A DNA stretch of 34,941 bases from JAWCLZ01 sp038850275 (GTDB lineage Archaea > Halobacteriota > JAWCLZ01), in NCBI GenBank assembly GCA_038850275.1, contig JAWCLZ010000014.1:1-34941 (forward strand), in the 5' to 3' direction. The notes under the pieces are model-generated. The model saw nothing but the letters and a program-made list of their open reading frames with translations. It made no database searches and was not told where the DNA came from. The position numbers and the translations under genes are program-made. Below are positions 23,225-31,929 of this stretch, one piece after another; the first letter of the stretch is position 1; each line of letters opens with the position of its first letter.

Positions 23225-23802
23225 TTATCCCACTGCAGTTAAAGGTGGAGCCACTAAAGATGGACAAATGCATTCCAGTAATGCTGAAGCACATCTAGGA
23301 CACACTAAAGCTCCCCAGTAATTTAGAAAGATAGATTATATTCTCTAAAGCTCGAGCACTACTTAATTCACGCAGGGAGATATATCCATTTTCAAAAATC
23401 AATGCTTTAGATCCATCTCGCATTTGAAGCTTTGCAGATCCAGTTTAAATGAGAATTTAAGATCTGAATATCTAAGCCCGAGTAAATACTTCATTGTTAA
23501 AATATCAAAGAAGCCGAAAATAGATTGCTCTCCTCCAGCAAGTGCAAGCTGACCTCGCCCATTAGCTTTGCTGTAACACAGGGCTTGATTAATGCAGCAT
23601 TCCCACTGGATAATGGCTTCGGGATCTCTGCCATCGCTGCTATTGCTTTAATTTCTTCCTTTTTTCTTAGAAATGGGCAAAGTTCTAGGCTTGCTTTTCC
23701 AACTGCAAGCTTTTTAGCGAATGCTATACAGCTCTATGAATTGCAAGCTCCGCAGTTGAAAGCTGGGAGCTTTAAATATATTTCATATGGCCTAGGTGGC
23801 AC
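23225..23802 (-). pseudogene. Decayed iron-sulfur protein gene with the four-Cys domain of corrinoid/Fe-S proteins
   Basis: Reading from GTG 23802, the minus strand gives PRPYEIYLKLPAFNCGACNS, an in-frame TAG (23734-23736), then SCIAFAKKLAVGKASLELCP. The pattern C-x2-C-x4-C-x16-C with AFAKKLAVGKA is the signature of the 4Fe-4S domain (PF04060) found in acetyl-CoA synthase/CO dehydrogenase corrinoid subunits and related proteins. Coding then continues in other frames: a shift near 23567-23570, where one more A in an A run would restore ANGRGQLALAGGEQSIFGFF, a second near 23413-23420, and a third near 23316-23332. The last part, ALVCPRCASALLECICP, has four cysteines and ends at TAA 23225-23227. 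The intact product would be about 190 residues. Real decay is more likely than sequencing error, because neighbouring genes are intact. Confidence 0.72.
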
Positions 23803-23967
23803 GCTTTTTTATTTAAATCAAGTTCAATTTAAACCTAACGCTAGTAGAAATATCAATATCGATATCAAATATCAAATACTAAATACAGAAAATATTTAGG
23901 CAGAGAAATGCAATTTTATTTAGAAGTAAGGAATAATTTTCCCAAAAACTTCGGGATGTGAGATAAA

Positions 23968-25890
23968 TTGAGTGAGCAAACCCCTCCCATGCAGGAACAC
24001 GTTGAAGAAGAAGATGATCTCTTAGGAGGATTAAAATTTGAAACCACTAAGGAAATCGCGGTGCCGCAATTGTTAATAGACCAAGTAATTGGTCAAGAGC
24101 ACGCGGTTGAAGTTATTAAAAAGGCAGCTCAGCAAAGGCGCCACGTAATGATGATTGGAAGCCCAGGGACAGGCAAATCTATGCTAGCTAAGGCAATGGC
24201 TGAGCTTCTACCAAAGGAAGAGCTTCAAGATGTATTAGTTTATCACAATCCTGAGGATCCCAATAATCCTAAGATCAGAGTTGTTCCAGCTGGGAAGGGC
24301 AAGCAAATTGTGAATGCACACAAGTTAGAGGCTCAGAAGAAATCTCAATTTAGAAATATGATTTACTTTATATTAGTGCTCATAGTAGTGGGCTATTCTT
24401 TCATGCGCGGTGAATTTGTCATGGGAATTATTGCAGCTGCATTGCTATTCATGGCCCTTCGATATATAACTCCAAAGGAAGAGCTCTACATACCTAAATT
24501 GCTTGTCTCCAATGAAGGGAAAACCACAGCTCCATATGTAGATGCCACGGGTGCACACGCTGGCGCTCTTCTTGGAGATGTTCGACACGACCCATTCCAA
24601 AGCGGTGGACTTGAGACTCCCGCGCATGAGCGAGTTGAAGCTGGAGCGATACATAAAGCCCATAAGGGTGTGCTCTTCATTGATGAAATCAATACTCTAA
24701 AAATCGAGTCCCAGCAGAGTTTGCTAACTGCACTGCAGGAGGGGGAATATTCCATCACTGGGCAGAGCGAGCGCAGTAGTGGTGCAATGGTCAAAACCGA
24801 TCCAGTTCCATGTGCATTTATCATGGTTGCAGCTGGTAATTTAGATGCAGTTAGAGGTATGCATCCAGCGCTTCGATCGCGAATAAAAGGCTATGGCTAT
24901 GAAGTTTACATGCGGGATAGCTTTGAAGATACACCTGAAAATCGGAGGAAGATCGTTAGATTCGTGGCTCAAGAGGTTGAAAGAGATAAGAAAATACCGC
25001 ACTTCGATGCCTCTGCAGTTAAAGAAATAGTGCGCGAGTCAAGAAGGCGCGCTGGGAGAAAAGGTCACTTAACATTGAAGTGGCGCGACTTAGGCGGGCT
25101 TGTTAGAGTAGCAGGGGACATAGCCAAAGCAGAGGGCTCTCCAGTTACAACTGCGCGCCACGTGCTTGAAGCTAAGAAGATCGCGCGGTCAGTTGAGCAG
25201 CAAGTTGCAGACCAATATCTCGAGAGGCGAAAAGACTATCAATTCTTCAAAAACTCGGGCTATGAAGTTGGCAGAGTAAATGGACTAGCAGTGGTAGGCG
25301 GCGACTCAGGCATAGTTTTACCAATTGTAGCAGAAGTGACACCGGCGGCTTCGAAGGAAGAGGGGCGCGTGATAGCCACTGGGAGGCTGCAGTCCATTGC
25401 AAAGGAAGCTGTGCAGAATGTTTCAGCTTTGATTAAGAAATTCTCAGGGCAGGATATTTCAGATAAAGATGTGCATATTCAATTCATAGGCACTTATGAA
25501 GGCGTGGAAGGAGATAGCGCAAGCATCTCAGTTGCAACTGCTGTGATTTCCGCGCTTGAAAATATCCCAGTTGATCAAAGCGTGGCGATGACGGGCTCGC
25601 TCTCAGTGCGAGGAGAGGTTTTACCAGTTGGGGGGGTTACTTATAAGATTGAGGCAGCTGCTCAAGCTGGGCTTAAAACTGTAATAATTCCAAAGGCAAA
25701 CGAGGGCGATGTATTAATTGAGGATCGCTATAGAGATAAGATCAAGATAGTACCTGTGTCCACCTTGAGCGAGGTGCTTGAGATTAGTTTATATGGCAAG
25801 AAACCTAGTTTCTTGGAGAAGGTCAAAAAGATCGCAGTTGATGCCACATCTACTTTAGCCACGATTGCTGATAAACCAGTGCCTCAATGA
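23968..25890 (+). CDS. lonB: ATP-dependent membrane-anchored protease LonB, TTG start
   Basis: A 640-residue archaeal-type Lon protease. Order of parts: Walker A GSPGTGKS at 64-71; an insert with two membrane spans (about 131-145 and 150-166) that anchors the AAA+ ring to the membrane; Walker B GVLFIDEIN around 233-241; and a C-terminal protease domain with the Ser-Lys dyad, Ser about 517 in GDSASIS and Lys about 560 in GGVTYKIEAA. The 43-residue spacing of the dyad is normal for LonB. It is the main membrane-associated ATP-dependent protease in archaea. The start is TTG 23968; no in-frame ATG lies near. TldD begins three bases after its stop, giving a proteolysis cluster. Confidence 0.95.
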   Translation: MSEQTPPMQEHVEEEDDLLGGLKFETTKEIAVPQLLIDQVIGQEHAVEVIKKAAQQRRHVMMIGSPGTGKSMLAKAMAELLPKEELQDVLVYHNPEDPNNPKIRVVPAGKGKQIVNAHKLEAQKKSQFRNMIYFILVLIVVGYSFMRGEFVMGIIAAALLFMALRYITPKEELYIPKLLVSNEGKTTAPYVDATGAHAGALLGDVRHDPFQSGGLETPAHERVEAGAIHKAHKGVLFIDEINTLKIESQQSLLTALQEGEYSITGQSERSSGAMVKTDPVPCAFIMVAAGNLDAVRGMHPALRSRIKGYGYEVYMRDSFEDTPENRRKIVRFVAQEVERDKKIPHFDASAVKEIVRESRRRAGRKGHLTLKWRDLGGLVRVAGDIAKAEGSPVTTARHVLEAKKIARSVEQQVADQYLERRKDYQFFKNSGYEVGRVNGLAVVGGDSGIVLPIVAEVTPAASKEEGRVIATGRLQSIAKEAVQNVSALIKKFSGQDISDKDVHIQFIGTYEGVEGDSASISVATAVISALENIPVDQSVAMTGSLSVRGEVLPVGGVTYKIEAAAQAGLKTVIIPKANEGDVLIEDRYRDKIKIVPVSTLSEVLEISLYGKKPSFLEKVKKIAVDATSTLATIADKPVPQ

Positions 25891-25893
25891 GGA

Positions 25894-27225
25894 ATGGGAT
25901 TGGTTGATTTCTACGATGTTAGAATAATAGAGTCTCAAAATACCAATATTGTTTTAGACACTGGTGAAATCGAGGAATGCTCCACTAAATTTTCCCAAGG
26001 AGCAGCTATTCGCGTATTAGCAGGAGGTAGCTGGGGATTTACCACCACAGATGACTTAAGCAAAATAAATGAAGCTTTGGAAGAGGCGAAGAAGATAGCA
26101 CTGCATATAAATAAACGAAAACCAAGAGAAAAAATCTCTCTAGCTCCAGCGCATAAAATTGGTAAAATATCGAAAATTAAAATTAAAAAGCATCCGAGTT
26201 CAATTCCAATTGAAGAAAAACTTTCTCTTTTAAAAGAAATCGAAAGAGCTGCATCGCTAAATAAAATAGTGAGCACTATAGTGGCATACTCTGAGTCTAT
26301 TTCTCGCGTTAGATATGAAAGTTCAGAGGGAGTAGAGGGGGAATATGAGTTAATGCGCATTGGTTTCAGTGTGACTGCAGTTGCCAGAGAAGGTGGGGTA
26401 ATGCAGCTCGCTAGAAGGCGTAAATTTGGTGTATGTGGATATGAAATAATGGAAGAAGATGTAATAGACATCGCAAGTGATGCAGCAAACTGCGCTCGAG
26501 AGCTGTTGAAGGCAAAAACTCCAAAAGGCGGGCGCTTTCCAGTTCTCCTTGATCAAGAGCTCGCAGGGGTATTCATACATGAAGCATTGGGCCACGCTGC
26601 TGAAGCAGATGCAGTCCTTGAGGGCAACTCCATATTAATGGGCAAACTTGGCTCGAAAATTGCCTCTGAGTTAATAACGGTATATGACGATCCAACTATA
26701 GATGGATTTGGACACTATCCATTTGATGACGAGGGAATCGAGAGCAAAAGAACTGTGATAATTGAAAATGGCATTTTAAAATCCTATCTACATTCAAGGG
26801 AAACTGCAGCTAAATTAGGTGGAAAACCCGGCAATGCTAGAGCACAAGGATATGCAAAACCAATTGTTAGAATGAGCAATACCCTCCTAGAAAAAGGTGA
26901 TTACTCCTTTGAAGAACTCCTAGAGGAAATGAAAAATGGGATATATTTAAAGGGCTCTCGAGGGGGCCAAGTGGACCCAGGAGTGGGTATATTTCAATTC
27001 AATGCTGAGAGGGGATATACAATTGAGAAGGGTGAGTTGAAAACACCCTTGCGTGACGTCTCTCTTTCAGCAAGCACTTTAGAAATTTTAGAAAATGTGG
27101 TAGCAGTGGGCAGGGATTTGAAATTAAATGCAGCTAGATGCAGCAAGGGGGGGCAAACAGTTCCAGTTGGAGATGGATCTCCACATATCTTAATTTCAAA
27201 TGCCCTAGTGGGGGGAAGTGCTTGA
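25894..27225 (+). CDS. tldD: TldD family metallopeptidase
   Basis: A 443-residue TldD homologue. With PmbA/TldE it forms a peptidase that degrades unfolded peptides or processes modified peptides in characterised systems. The zinc motif HEALGH is at residues 229-234 (within FIHEALGHAAEAD), which identifies this as the catalytic subunit. Other hallmarks are GAAIRVL near residue 35 and the glycine-rich end GDGSPHILISNALVGG. Two starts are close: ATG 25894 and TTG 25900, the latter better spaced to GAGGA. It sits between lonB and pmbA and overlaps the pmbA start. Confidence 0.94.
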   Translation: MGLVDFYDVRIIESQNTNIVLDTGEIEECSTKFSQGAAIRVLAGGSWGFTTTDDLSKINEALEEAKKIALHINKRKPREKISLAPAHKIGKISKIKIKKHPSSIPIEEKLSLLKEIERAASLNKIVSTIVAYSESISRVRYESSEGVEGEYELMRIGFSVTAVAREGGVMQLARRRKFGVCGYEIMEEDVIDIASDAANCARELLKAKTPKGGRFPVLLDQELAGVFIHEALGHAAEADAVLEGNSILMGKLGSKIASELITVYDDPTIDGFGHYPFDDEGIESKRTVIIENGILKSYLHSRETAAKLGGKPGNARAQGYAKPIVRMSNTLLEKGDYSFEELLEEMKNGIYLKGSRGGQVDPGVGIFQFNAERGYTIEKGELKTPLRDVSLSASTLEILENVVAVGRDLKLNAARCSKGGQTVPVGDGSPHILISNALVGGSA

Positions 27226-28532
27226 TCGAGAGAATTGGGAGAAATGCAATTAAATTAGGCCTTAAAAAAGATGCAGAGGAAATAGAGATTTTTTACTCCA
27301 GTGGTAGAGTAATCACAGTTGAAACATTGAAAGATGAAATTGAATCTGCTAGAGAGAGCTATATACAAGGCTTGGGAATTAGAGCAGTTTATAAAGGCGC
27401 AGTTGGCTTCTCAAGCACAAATGATCTCTCCAAAATTGAGGAAACAGTTGAAAGCGCGGTTAAATGCGCTAAAGCTAGGAAAATGGATCCAAACTGGAAG
27501 GGCTTCCCCCCGCAGGCAAAATACCCTATTGTACAGGGAACATTTGATAGCAAAATCGCCCAGCTTCAACTAGATAGCTGCGTAGACTACATTCTTCAAA
27601 TGATTGAGAGCGCGAAAATTGAGAAAGCAATGCCAACTTCAGCTAGATTGATGTGTGGCTCTAGCGCGCAGTTTATATTGAATTCAAATGGACTTGAGAT
27701 CGAAGAAAAATCAACTATTATTCAAGCATCAATTGAAGCAATTGCAAGGGACCAAACTACTTCAACCGGCTTTGAATTTGATATTTCGAGGAATTTGAAC
27801 TTAGATTTCCAAGCTATTGGAAAAAATGCTTCAATGCTTGCATTGAATTCCCTCAATGGAATGAATGTTGAAACGGGAAATTTAACTGTGCTGCTTAAAC
27901 CAGTGGCCTTTGCAGACCTCCTCGCTAATGTATTTTTACCCGCGGTTTTCGCGGATAATGTCCAAAGAGGGCGCTCGCTTTTGAGGGATAAAATTGATTT
28001 AACAATAGCGAGTGAGAATTTCACTCTAATCGACGATGGATTACTAGAAGGGGGAATCGGCACAGCTATGAGCGACGATGAAGGCACGCCTTCTCAGCGA
28101 ACAACAATCGTGGAGAGGGGCATCCTCAAGGGATTCCTTTATGATTCATATACTGCTGGAAGAGCAGGGGTTAAAAGCACTGGCAATGGAGTTAGAGGCT
28201 CCTATGCAAGTGTACCATCTGTTGGTATTAGAAACATAATAGTCCAAATCCCAGGGAGTGAGGTTATAGCTGAAACTGAACGTGGGATTATTGTTAACTC
28301 AATTATAGGAGGCCATACTTCCAATCCAGTTTCAGGCGATTTCTCAGTTGAAGCTAGAAATGCTTTTATGGTGGAAAAGGGAGAGATAGCCAAGCCAGTT
28401 AAATCAGCTATGATAAGTGGAAATATCTTTGAAGCTTTAAAGCAAATCTCAGGTGCTGGAAAAGATGCGAGGAAAGTGGGAAATATAATTACTCCTACTG
28501 TGAAAATCGAGGAACTTAGAGTAATAGGATGA
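27222..28532 (+). CDS. pmbA: PmbA/TldE, non-catalytic partner of TldD, TTG start
   Basis: A 436-residue PmbA/TldE homologue, the partner subunit that lacks the HExxxH zinc motif. The start is TTG 27222 in the TTGA overlap with the tldD stop, supported by GGGGGGAAG just upstream; a longer in-frame start at 27138 would lie wholly inside tldD. Family segments are GLGIRAVYKGAVGFSSTNDLSKI near residue 50 and, toward the end, GGHTSNPVSGDFSVEARNAF. The last codons and stop are the first copy of a three-fold tandem repeat that extends past the gene. Confidence 0.93.
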   Translation: MIERIGRNAIKLGLKKDAEEIEIFYSSGRVITVETLKDEIESARESYIQGLGIRAVYKGAVGFSSTNDLSKIEETVESAVKCAKARKMDPNWKGFPPQAKYPIVQGTFDSKIAQLQLDSCVDYILQMIESAKIEKAMPTSARLMCGSSAQFILNSNGLEIEEKSTIIQASIEAIARDQTTSTGFEFDISRNLNLDFQAIGKNASMLALNSLNGMNVETGNLTVLLKPVAFADLLANVFLPAVFADNVQRGRSLLRDKIDLTIASENFTLIDDGLLEGGIGTAMSDDEGTPSQRTTIVERGILKGFLYDSYTAGRAGVKSTGNGVRGSYASVPSVGIRNIIVQIPGSEVIAETERGIIVNSIIGGHTSNPVSGDFSVEARNAFMVEKGEIAKPVKSAMISGNIFEALKQISGAGKDARKVGNIITPTVKIEELRVIG

Positions 28533-28594
28533 GAGTAGTTTAGAGTAAATAGGATGAGAGGAATTTTTAGAGTATTAGAGTAATAAGATGAAAG
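28516..28594 (+). repeat. Three degenerate tandem copies of the pmbA 3' end
   Basis: The last codons of pmbA and its stop, TTAGAGTAATAGGATGAGAG (28516-28535), recur at 28540-28560 (one extra A) and at 28575-28594 (two changes). A partial TTAGAG occurs at 28567-28572. Each copy carries a TGA and a GGATGA or AGATGA. The array fills the gap to thiI. Confidence 0.8.
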
Positions 28595-28606
28595 GATGAA
28601 TGTTAA

Positions 28607-29779
28607 ATGGCAATTGCATATAGAGTAGTGCTGATTAGATATGGTGAGATTGGAATTAAGAGTAATAGAACTAGAAGTAGATATGAGCGTATTTTAATTG
28701 AAAATATAAAGGCAATGCTTGAACTTCAAGGAATTTCATATAGCAATATTGAAAGAGAATGGGGGAGAATCTATATCTCAACTGAGCTTGATAACGCGCG
28801 GGAGATCGCTAAAGCTGCTTCAAAGGTTTTTGGAGTGACATCAACCAGCCCAGTTGTAGAAATAGAGCCCGAGCTTGAATCAATCGCTAGAGCTGCTAGT
28901 GATATCGCCTCTGAATTAATTCAAGATGGAGAAACATTTGGGATTAGAGCACGTAGAGCTGGAGTGCATAGTTATACTAGTCGAGAAATAGCAATTAAGG
29001 CAGGGGATGCTATTTTAACTAAATTGAAGCATAGAAATGTGAAGGTAGATCTAAACAATCCAAAGCATGAGATATTCATTGAAGCGAGGCAAAACAATGC
29101 ATATATTTACACTGAGATCTACCAAGGCACAGGTGGACTTCCAATTGGTAGTCAAGAGAAAATAACTGCGTTGATCTCAGGAGGAATAGATTCCCCAGTT
29201 GCAGCTTGGCTAATGATGAAGCGGGGCTGTGAATTAATCGCTATCTACTTCAACAATTCTCCATTCACAGATGAAACCACGAGGAATCGAGCTTTAGCTT
29301 GCATTGCTAAATTAAAGCAGTGGTGCCCAGGGCACGAGTTGAAGACCTATGAAGTGCCTCATGGTAAAAATCTAGAGATATTTAAAGCAAAAGCTCCAAA
29401 GCTAACTTGCGTGCTCTGCAAAAGAATGATGTATCGCATCGCGAAGGAAATAGCTCTCAAGGAAGGAGCATTGGGTATAGTAACTGGTTCCTCACTTGGG
29501 CAAGTGGCTTCTCAAACGGTTTCAAATTTATATGTGGAGAACCACGGACTTGATTTCCCATTATATCACCCTTTAATTGGATTCGATAAAATGCAAATAG
29601 CTGATCTAGCGAGGAAGATTGGTACTTTTGAGATTTCAATTCAAAAAGCAGCAAGCTGCAGCGCAGTGCCAAGTTATCCCATAACGCATGCTAAACTTGA
29701 AGATGTATTAGAAGTCGAGAGGCAAATGGATATATCTAGCTTAGTCAAAGCCTCTTTCGAGAGCGCTTTAATTTTATAG
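28607..29779 (+). CDS. thiI: tRNA 4-thiouridine synthetase ThiI
   Basis: A 390-residue ThiI without the C-terminal rhodanese domain, as usual in archaea. It adenylates U8 of tRNA and inserts sulfur; some family members also serve thiamine synthesis. The N-terminal ferredoxin-like and THUMP domains span about residues 1-165 (opening LIRYGEIGIKSNRTR), and the PP-loop SGGIDSPVAAW begins near residue 191. A cysteine pair in LTCVLCKRMMYR (about 265-270) is the likely sulfur-transfer site of archaeal types. It starts at ATG 28607 with GGATGA about ten bases upstream. Confidence 0.93.
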   Translation: MAIAYRVVLIRYGEIGIKSNRTRSRYERILIENIKAMLELQGISYSNIEREWGRIYISTELDNAREIAKAASKVFGVTSTSPVVEIEPELESIARAASDIASELIQDGETFGIRARRAGVHSYTSREIAIKAGDAILTKLKHRNVKVDLNNPKHEIFIEARQNNAYIYTEIYQGTGGLPIGSQEKITALISGGIDSPVAAWLMMKRGCELIAIYFNNSPFTDETTRNRALACIAKLKQWCPGHELKTYEVPHGKNLEIFKAKAPKLTCVLCKRMMYRIAKEIALKEGALGIVTGSSLGQVASQTVSNLYVENHGLDFPLYHPLIGFDKMQIADLARKIGTFEISIQKAASCSAVPSYPITHAKLEDVLEVERQMDISSLVKASFESALIL

Positions 29780-29802
29780 GCGCTAAGTTTTTAGTTTAAA
29801 TT

Positions 29803-30486
29803 TTAAATTCTAAGCACTCTCCACTTTAAAAATACACCATTATTCATTGGCCTGCATTCAATTAATTCAAGCTTAGGCATATCCTCGAGTTTTATAAAAC
29901 CAGAGCCATCAACCAACGTAGGTGCATTTTTTCCACCAATTATGAGCCCAGCTATGTAGACATAAATTTCATCCACAAGTCCCTGAGAAATTAAGCCCCA
30001 GTTAAGAGTCCCACCTCCCTCAACCAAGAGTTTATCTATCCCTCGCTTTTTCAATTCCATCACAAGTTCCTTTAGATCTACTTCTTTATCGCCAGCGATG
30101 ATTATATCCGCAGCTTTACTCAGCTTCTCCACTCTCTCTTTTGATGCATTTTTTGAAACTGCGATTATTCTCCTCCCACTTCCTTTTCTAAGCACCTCTG
30201 CATCAATAGGGGTTCGAGCATTGCTATCTACGATTACTCTAACTGGGTTTTCTTCTCCACATTGTCTAATTCTCCTCTCTCTCCTCTCCCTTGACTTTAT
30301 AGTTAAACTTGGATTATCAGCCAACACAGTGCCAATTCCAATCATTATTGCATCCACGCTAGCACGGAGTTCATCCACGCGGTTAAAGTCTTTTTCTGAA
30401 GAAATCTTAATCTGCTTTCTCTCAATGGTTGAGATTTTGCCATCTGCACTCATTGCAGCATTTATTATAACAAATGGACGAAGCAT
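29803..30486 (-). CDS. arfC: Archaeal riboflavin-pathway reductase (2,5-diamino-6-ribosylamino-pyrimidinone phosphate reductase)
   Basis: A 227-residue reductase of the RibD C-terminal/DHFR-like family. In archaea this enzyme reduces the ribosyl side chain of the pyrimidine intermediate with NAD(P)H on the way to riboflavin, FMN and F420. Diagnostic segments are NAAMSADGKIST near residue 9, DAIMIGIGTVLADNPSLTI near residue 45, and KLLVEGGGTLNWGLISQGLVDE near residue 135. It is a stand-alone reductase with no deaminase domain, as in other archaea. No other riboflavin gene is in the window. Confidence 0.92.
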   Translation of the reverse strand: MLRPFVIINAAMSADGKISTIERKQIKISSEKDFNRVDELRASVDAIMIGIGTVLADNPSLTIKSRERRERRIRQCGEENPVRVIVDSNARTPIDAEVLRKGSGRRIIAVSKNASKERVEKLSKAADIIIAGDKEVDLKELVMELKKRGIDKLLVEGGGTLNWGLISQGLVDEIYVYIAGLIIGGKNAPTLVDGSGFIKLEDMPKLELIECRPMNNGVFLKWRVLRI

Positions 30487-30545
30487 ACTCTAAATTTTGC
30501 ATGATAGCTTTAAATTCTTCGGCTTCTTAGTTACAACGTTATTAG

Positions 30546-31883
30546 CTACATTAGCTTTACATCAACTTTATGCTCCACTATATGGAGAAAGGTGATCCTA
30601 GGGGGCATGGTGTCATATTCATGATATATCCACGAGCCCTCTGGAGTAAACCCTTGGTTTTTCGCTCCATAGTTCCAAGTGAAACTCGGGCCCATGATGC
30701 GATAGTAATGCTGAATCACAGCTGCAATTGGAAGTGGGCCATCAGGTTCTGAGTTTCTATAAGTATTGGGATAGAAGGGATCGCTTGTCCAAGTCCAGGA
30801 GTGGTCGCTGCTGATGTAGCGCACATAAGTTGAAGCATTCATGAGGTCAACAGTAGCGGTACCATTTATAATCATTGGAATCACATCGCTACCAGTACCA
30901 GATTTCCATTCCTCATATTTTGATCCATTGGAATATCTTATTATAACAGTGCCTCCTCTCGTGCCATCGCCCCCGCTCTTCTGTATGTCGATTTCAAGCG
31001 CTTCCCCAGTTTCCTTCGTGGCAATTAAGTTCAATTCCAAGTTTGAGGTTGAATTCGCTAATTCAAATTTAAAAGTCATGACTGGAGTTACATTAGTGAT
31101 GTTGCACCCTATTATGTCAAAAGGGATGTAGAAGATTGTTCGCTCCGAGGGCCTTGAATTTAAATAAGCCACTGCTTCACTTAGATCAGGGTGCCTCACC
31201 ACGCCTTGAAACTCAGTGCGCTCCTCAAAATATCTAGCCCAAGCATCGTAATATCTACTTTTTATTTTAACTATAATTGTACTATCATAAACTGGGTTTC
31301 GGAAGAGTGGATTTATTGTGGTATTTTGATAGAATATAATTGGTTTATTTAGAGAGGCCGCTTGGAGGGTTACTTTTCCACCAGCTATCGCTGAGCTGCC
31401 ATTTAGCTTTATAATTGGCAAAGTGAGTGTTTCACCATTATAGTGGAATTCAGGCGGGCTAATGAGCAAGCTTCCACTTTTATATCTATGCCAAACCCCT
31501 CCACCTTCATATCCCACTTCTTCGTCTCCAAGTTCATATCTAATTGATCCAATGTTGCTGTTATATATTGTATATTCATTACCGCTTCTCCTCATTTTAA
31601 TTGTTAAATAGCTATAGGTATCATTTAAATTTAAAATTGAAATCCTACCTCCAGCTAAATCAAGATCCAATATTCTCGATGGCGATTCTCCTAGGGCACA
31701 TGTGCTTATCTTTGAATCTAGCACAGTGAAAGCTTGCTCCACATTTTGCAGGTTTACTTTCAGCTGAGAATTAGCTATATTAGGCATTCCAACTACTATT
31801 ATAATAGAAGCAGTAGTAGCGATTAAAGCAAGCATCAATAAATAGCCCACTACCTCTGAAACTGCAGTTGTTGCGCGCAGCAT
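30546..31883 (-). CDS. Type IV pilin-like surface protein
   Basis: A 445-residue protein with an archaeal class III (pilin-like) signal: TTAVSEVVGYLLMLALIATTASIIIVVG, in which a glutamate follows the short N-terminal leader and precedes a 20-residue hydrophobic segment. Prepilin peptidase would cut before the ATT/AVSE region. The rest has no further membrane span and is rich in beta-forming and Asn-Ser/Thr segments (likely N-glycosylation sites), fitting an exported surface protein. Similar large pilin-like proteins occur in Archaeoglobi and haloarchaea. No pilus assembly genes are in the window, so the partner machinery must lie elsewhere. Confidence 0.75.
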   Translation of the reverse strand: MLRATTAVSEVVGYLLMLALIATTASIIIVVGMPNIANSQLKVNLQNVEQAFTVLDSKISTCALGESPSRILDLDLAGGRISILNLNDTYSYLTIKMRRSGNEYTIYNSNIGSIRYELGDEEVGYEGGGVWHRYKSGSLLISPPEFHYNGETLTLPIIKLNGSSAIAGGKVTLQAASLNKPIIFYQNTTINPLFRNPVYDSTIIVKIKSRYYDAWARYFEERTEFQGVVRHPDLSEAVAYLNSRPSERTIFYIPFDIIGCNITNVTPVMTFKFELANSTSNLELNLIATKETGEALEIDIQKSGGDGTRGGTVIIRYSNGSKYEEWKSGTGSDVIPMIINGTATVDLMNASTYVRYISSDHSWTWTSDPFYPNTYRNSEPDGPLPIAAVIQHYYRIMGPSFTWNYGAKNQGFTPEGSWIYHEYDTMPPRITFLHIVEHKVDVKLM

Positions 31884-31929
31884 TCTATATTCTCCATCTT
31901 AACAATTAGCTATGACCATAGTTAAATGA

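Noticed and set aside
23734..23736. In-frame TAG in the Fe-S gene as a pyrrolysine codon
   Set aside because: The same reading also needs several frameshifts, TAG is used as an ordinary stop by intact genes in the window (for example S14 and L15), and no pyrrolysine machinery is present here.
23525..23899. Plus-strand 124-codon open frame
   Set aside because: It is the complement of the Fe-S pseudogene; the minus-strand reading has recognisable cysteine motifs and the plus-strand one does not.
25935..26471. Minus-strand 178-codon open frame
   Set aside because: Opposite strand of tldD, with no start signal and no recognisable protein features.
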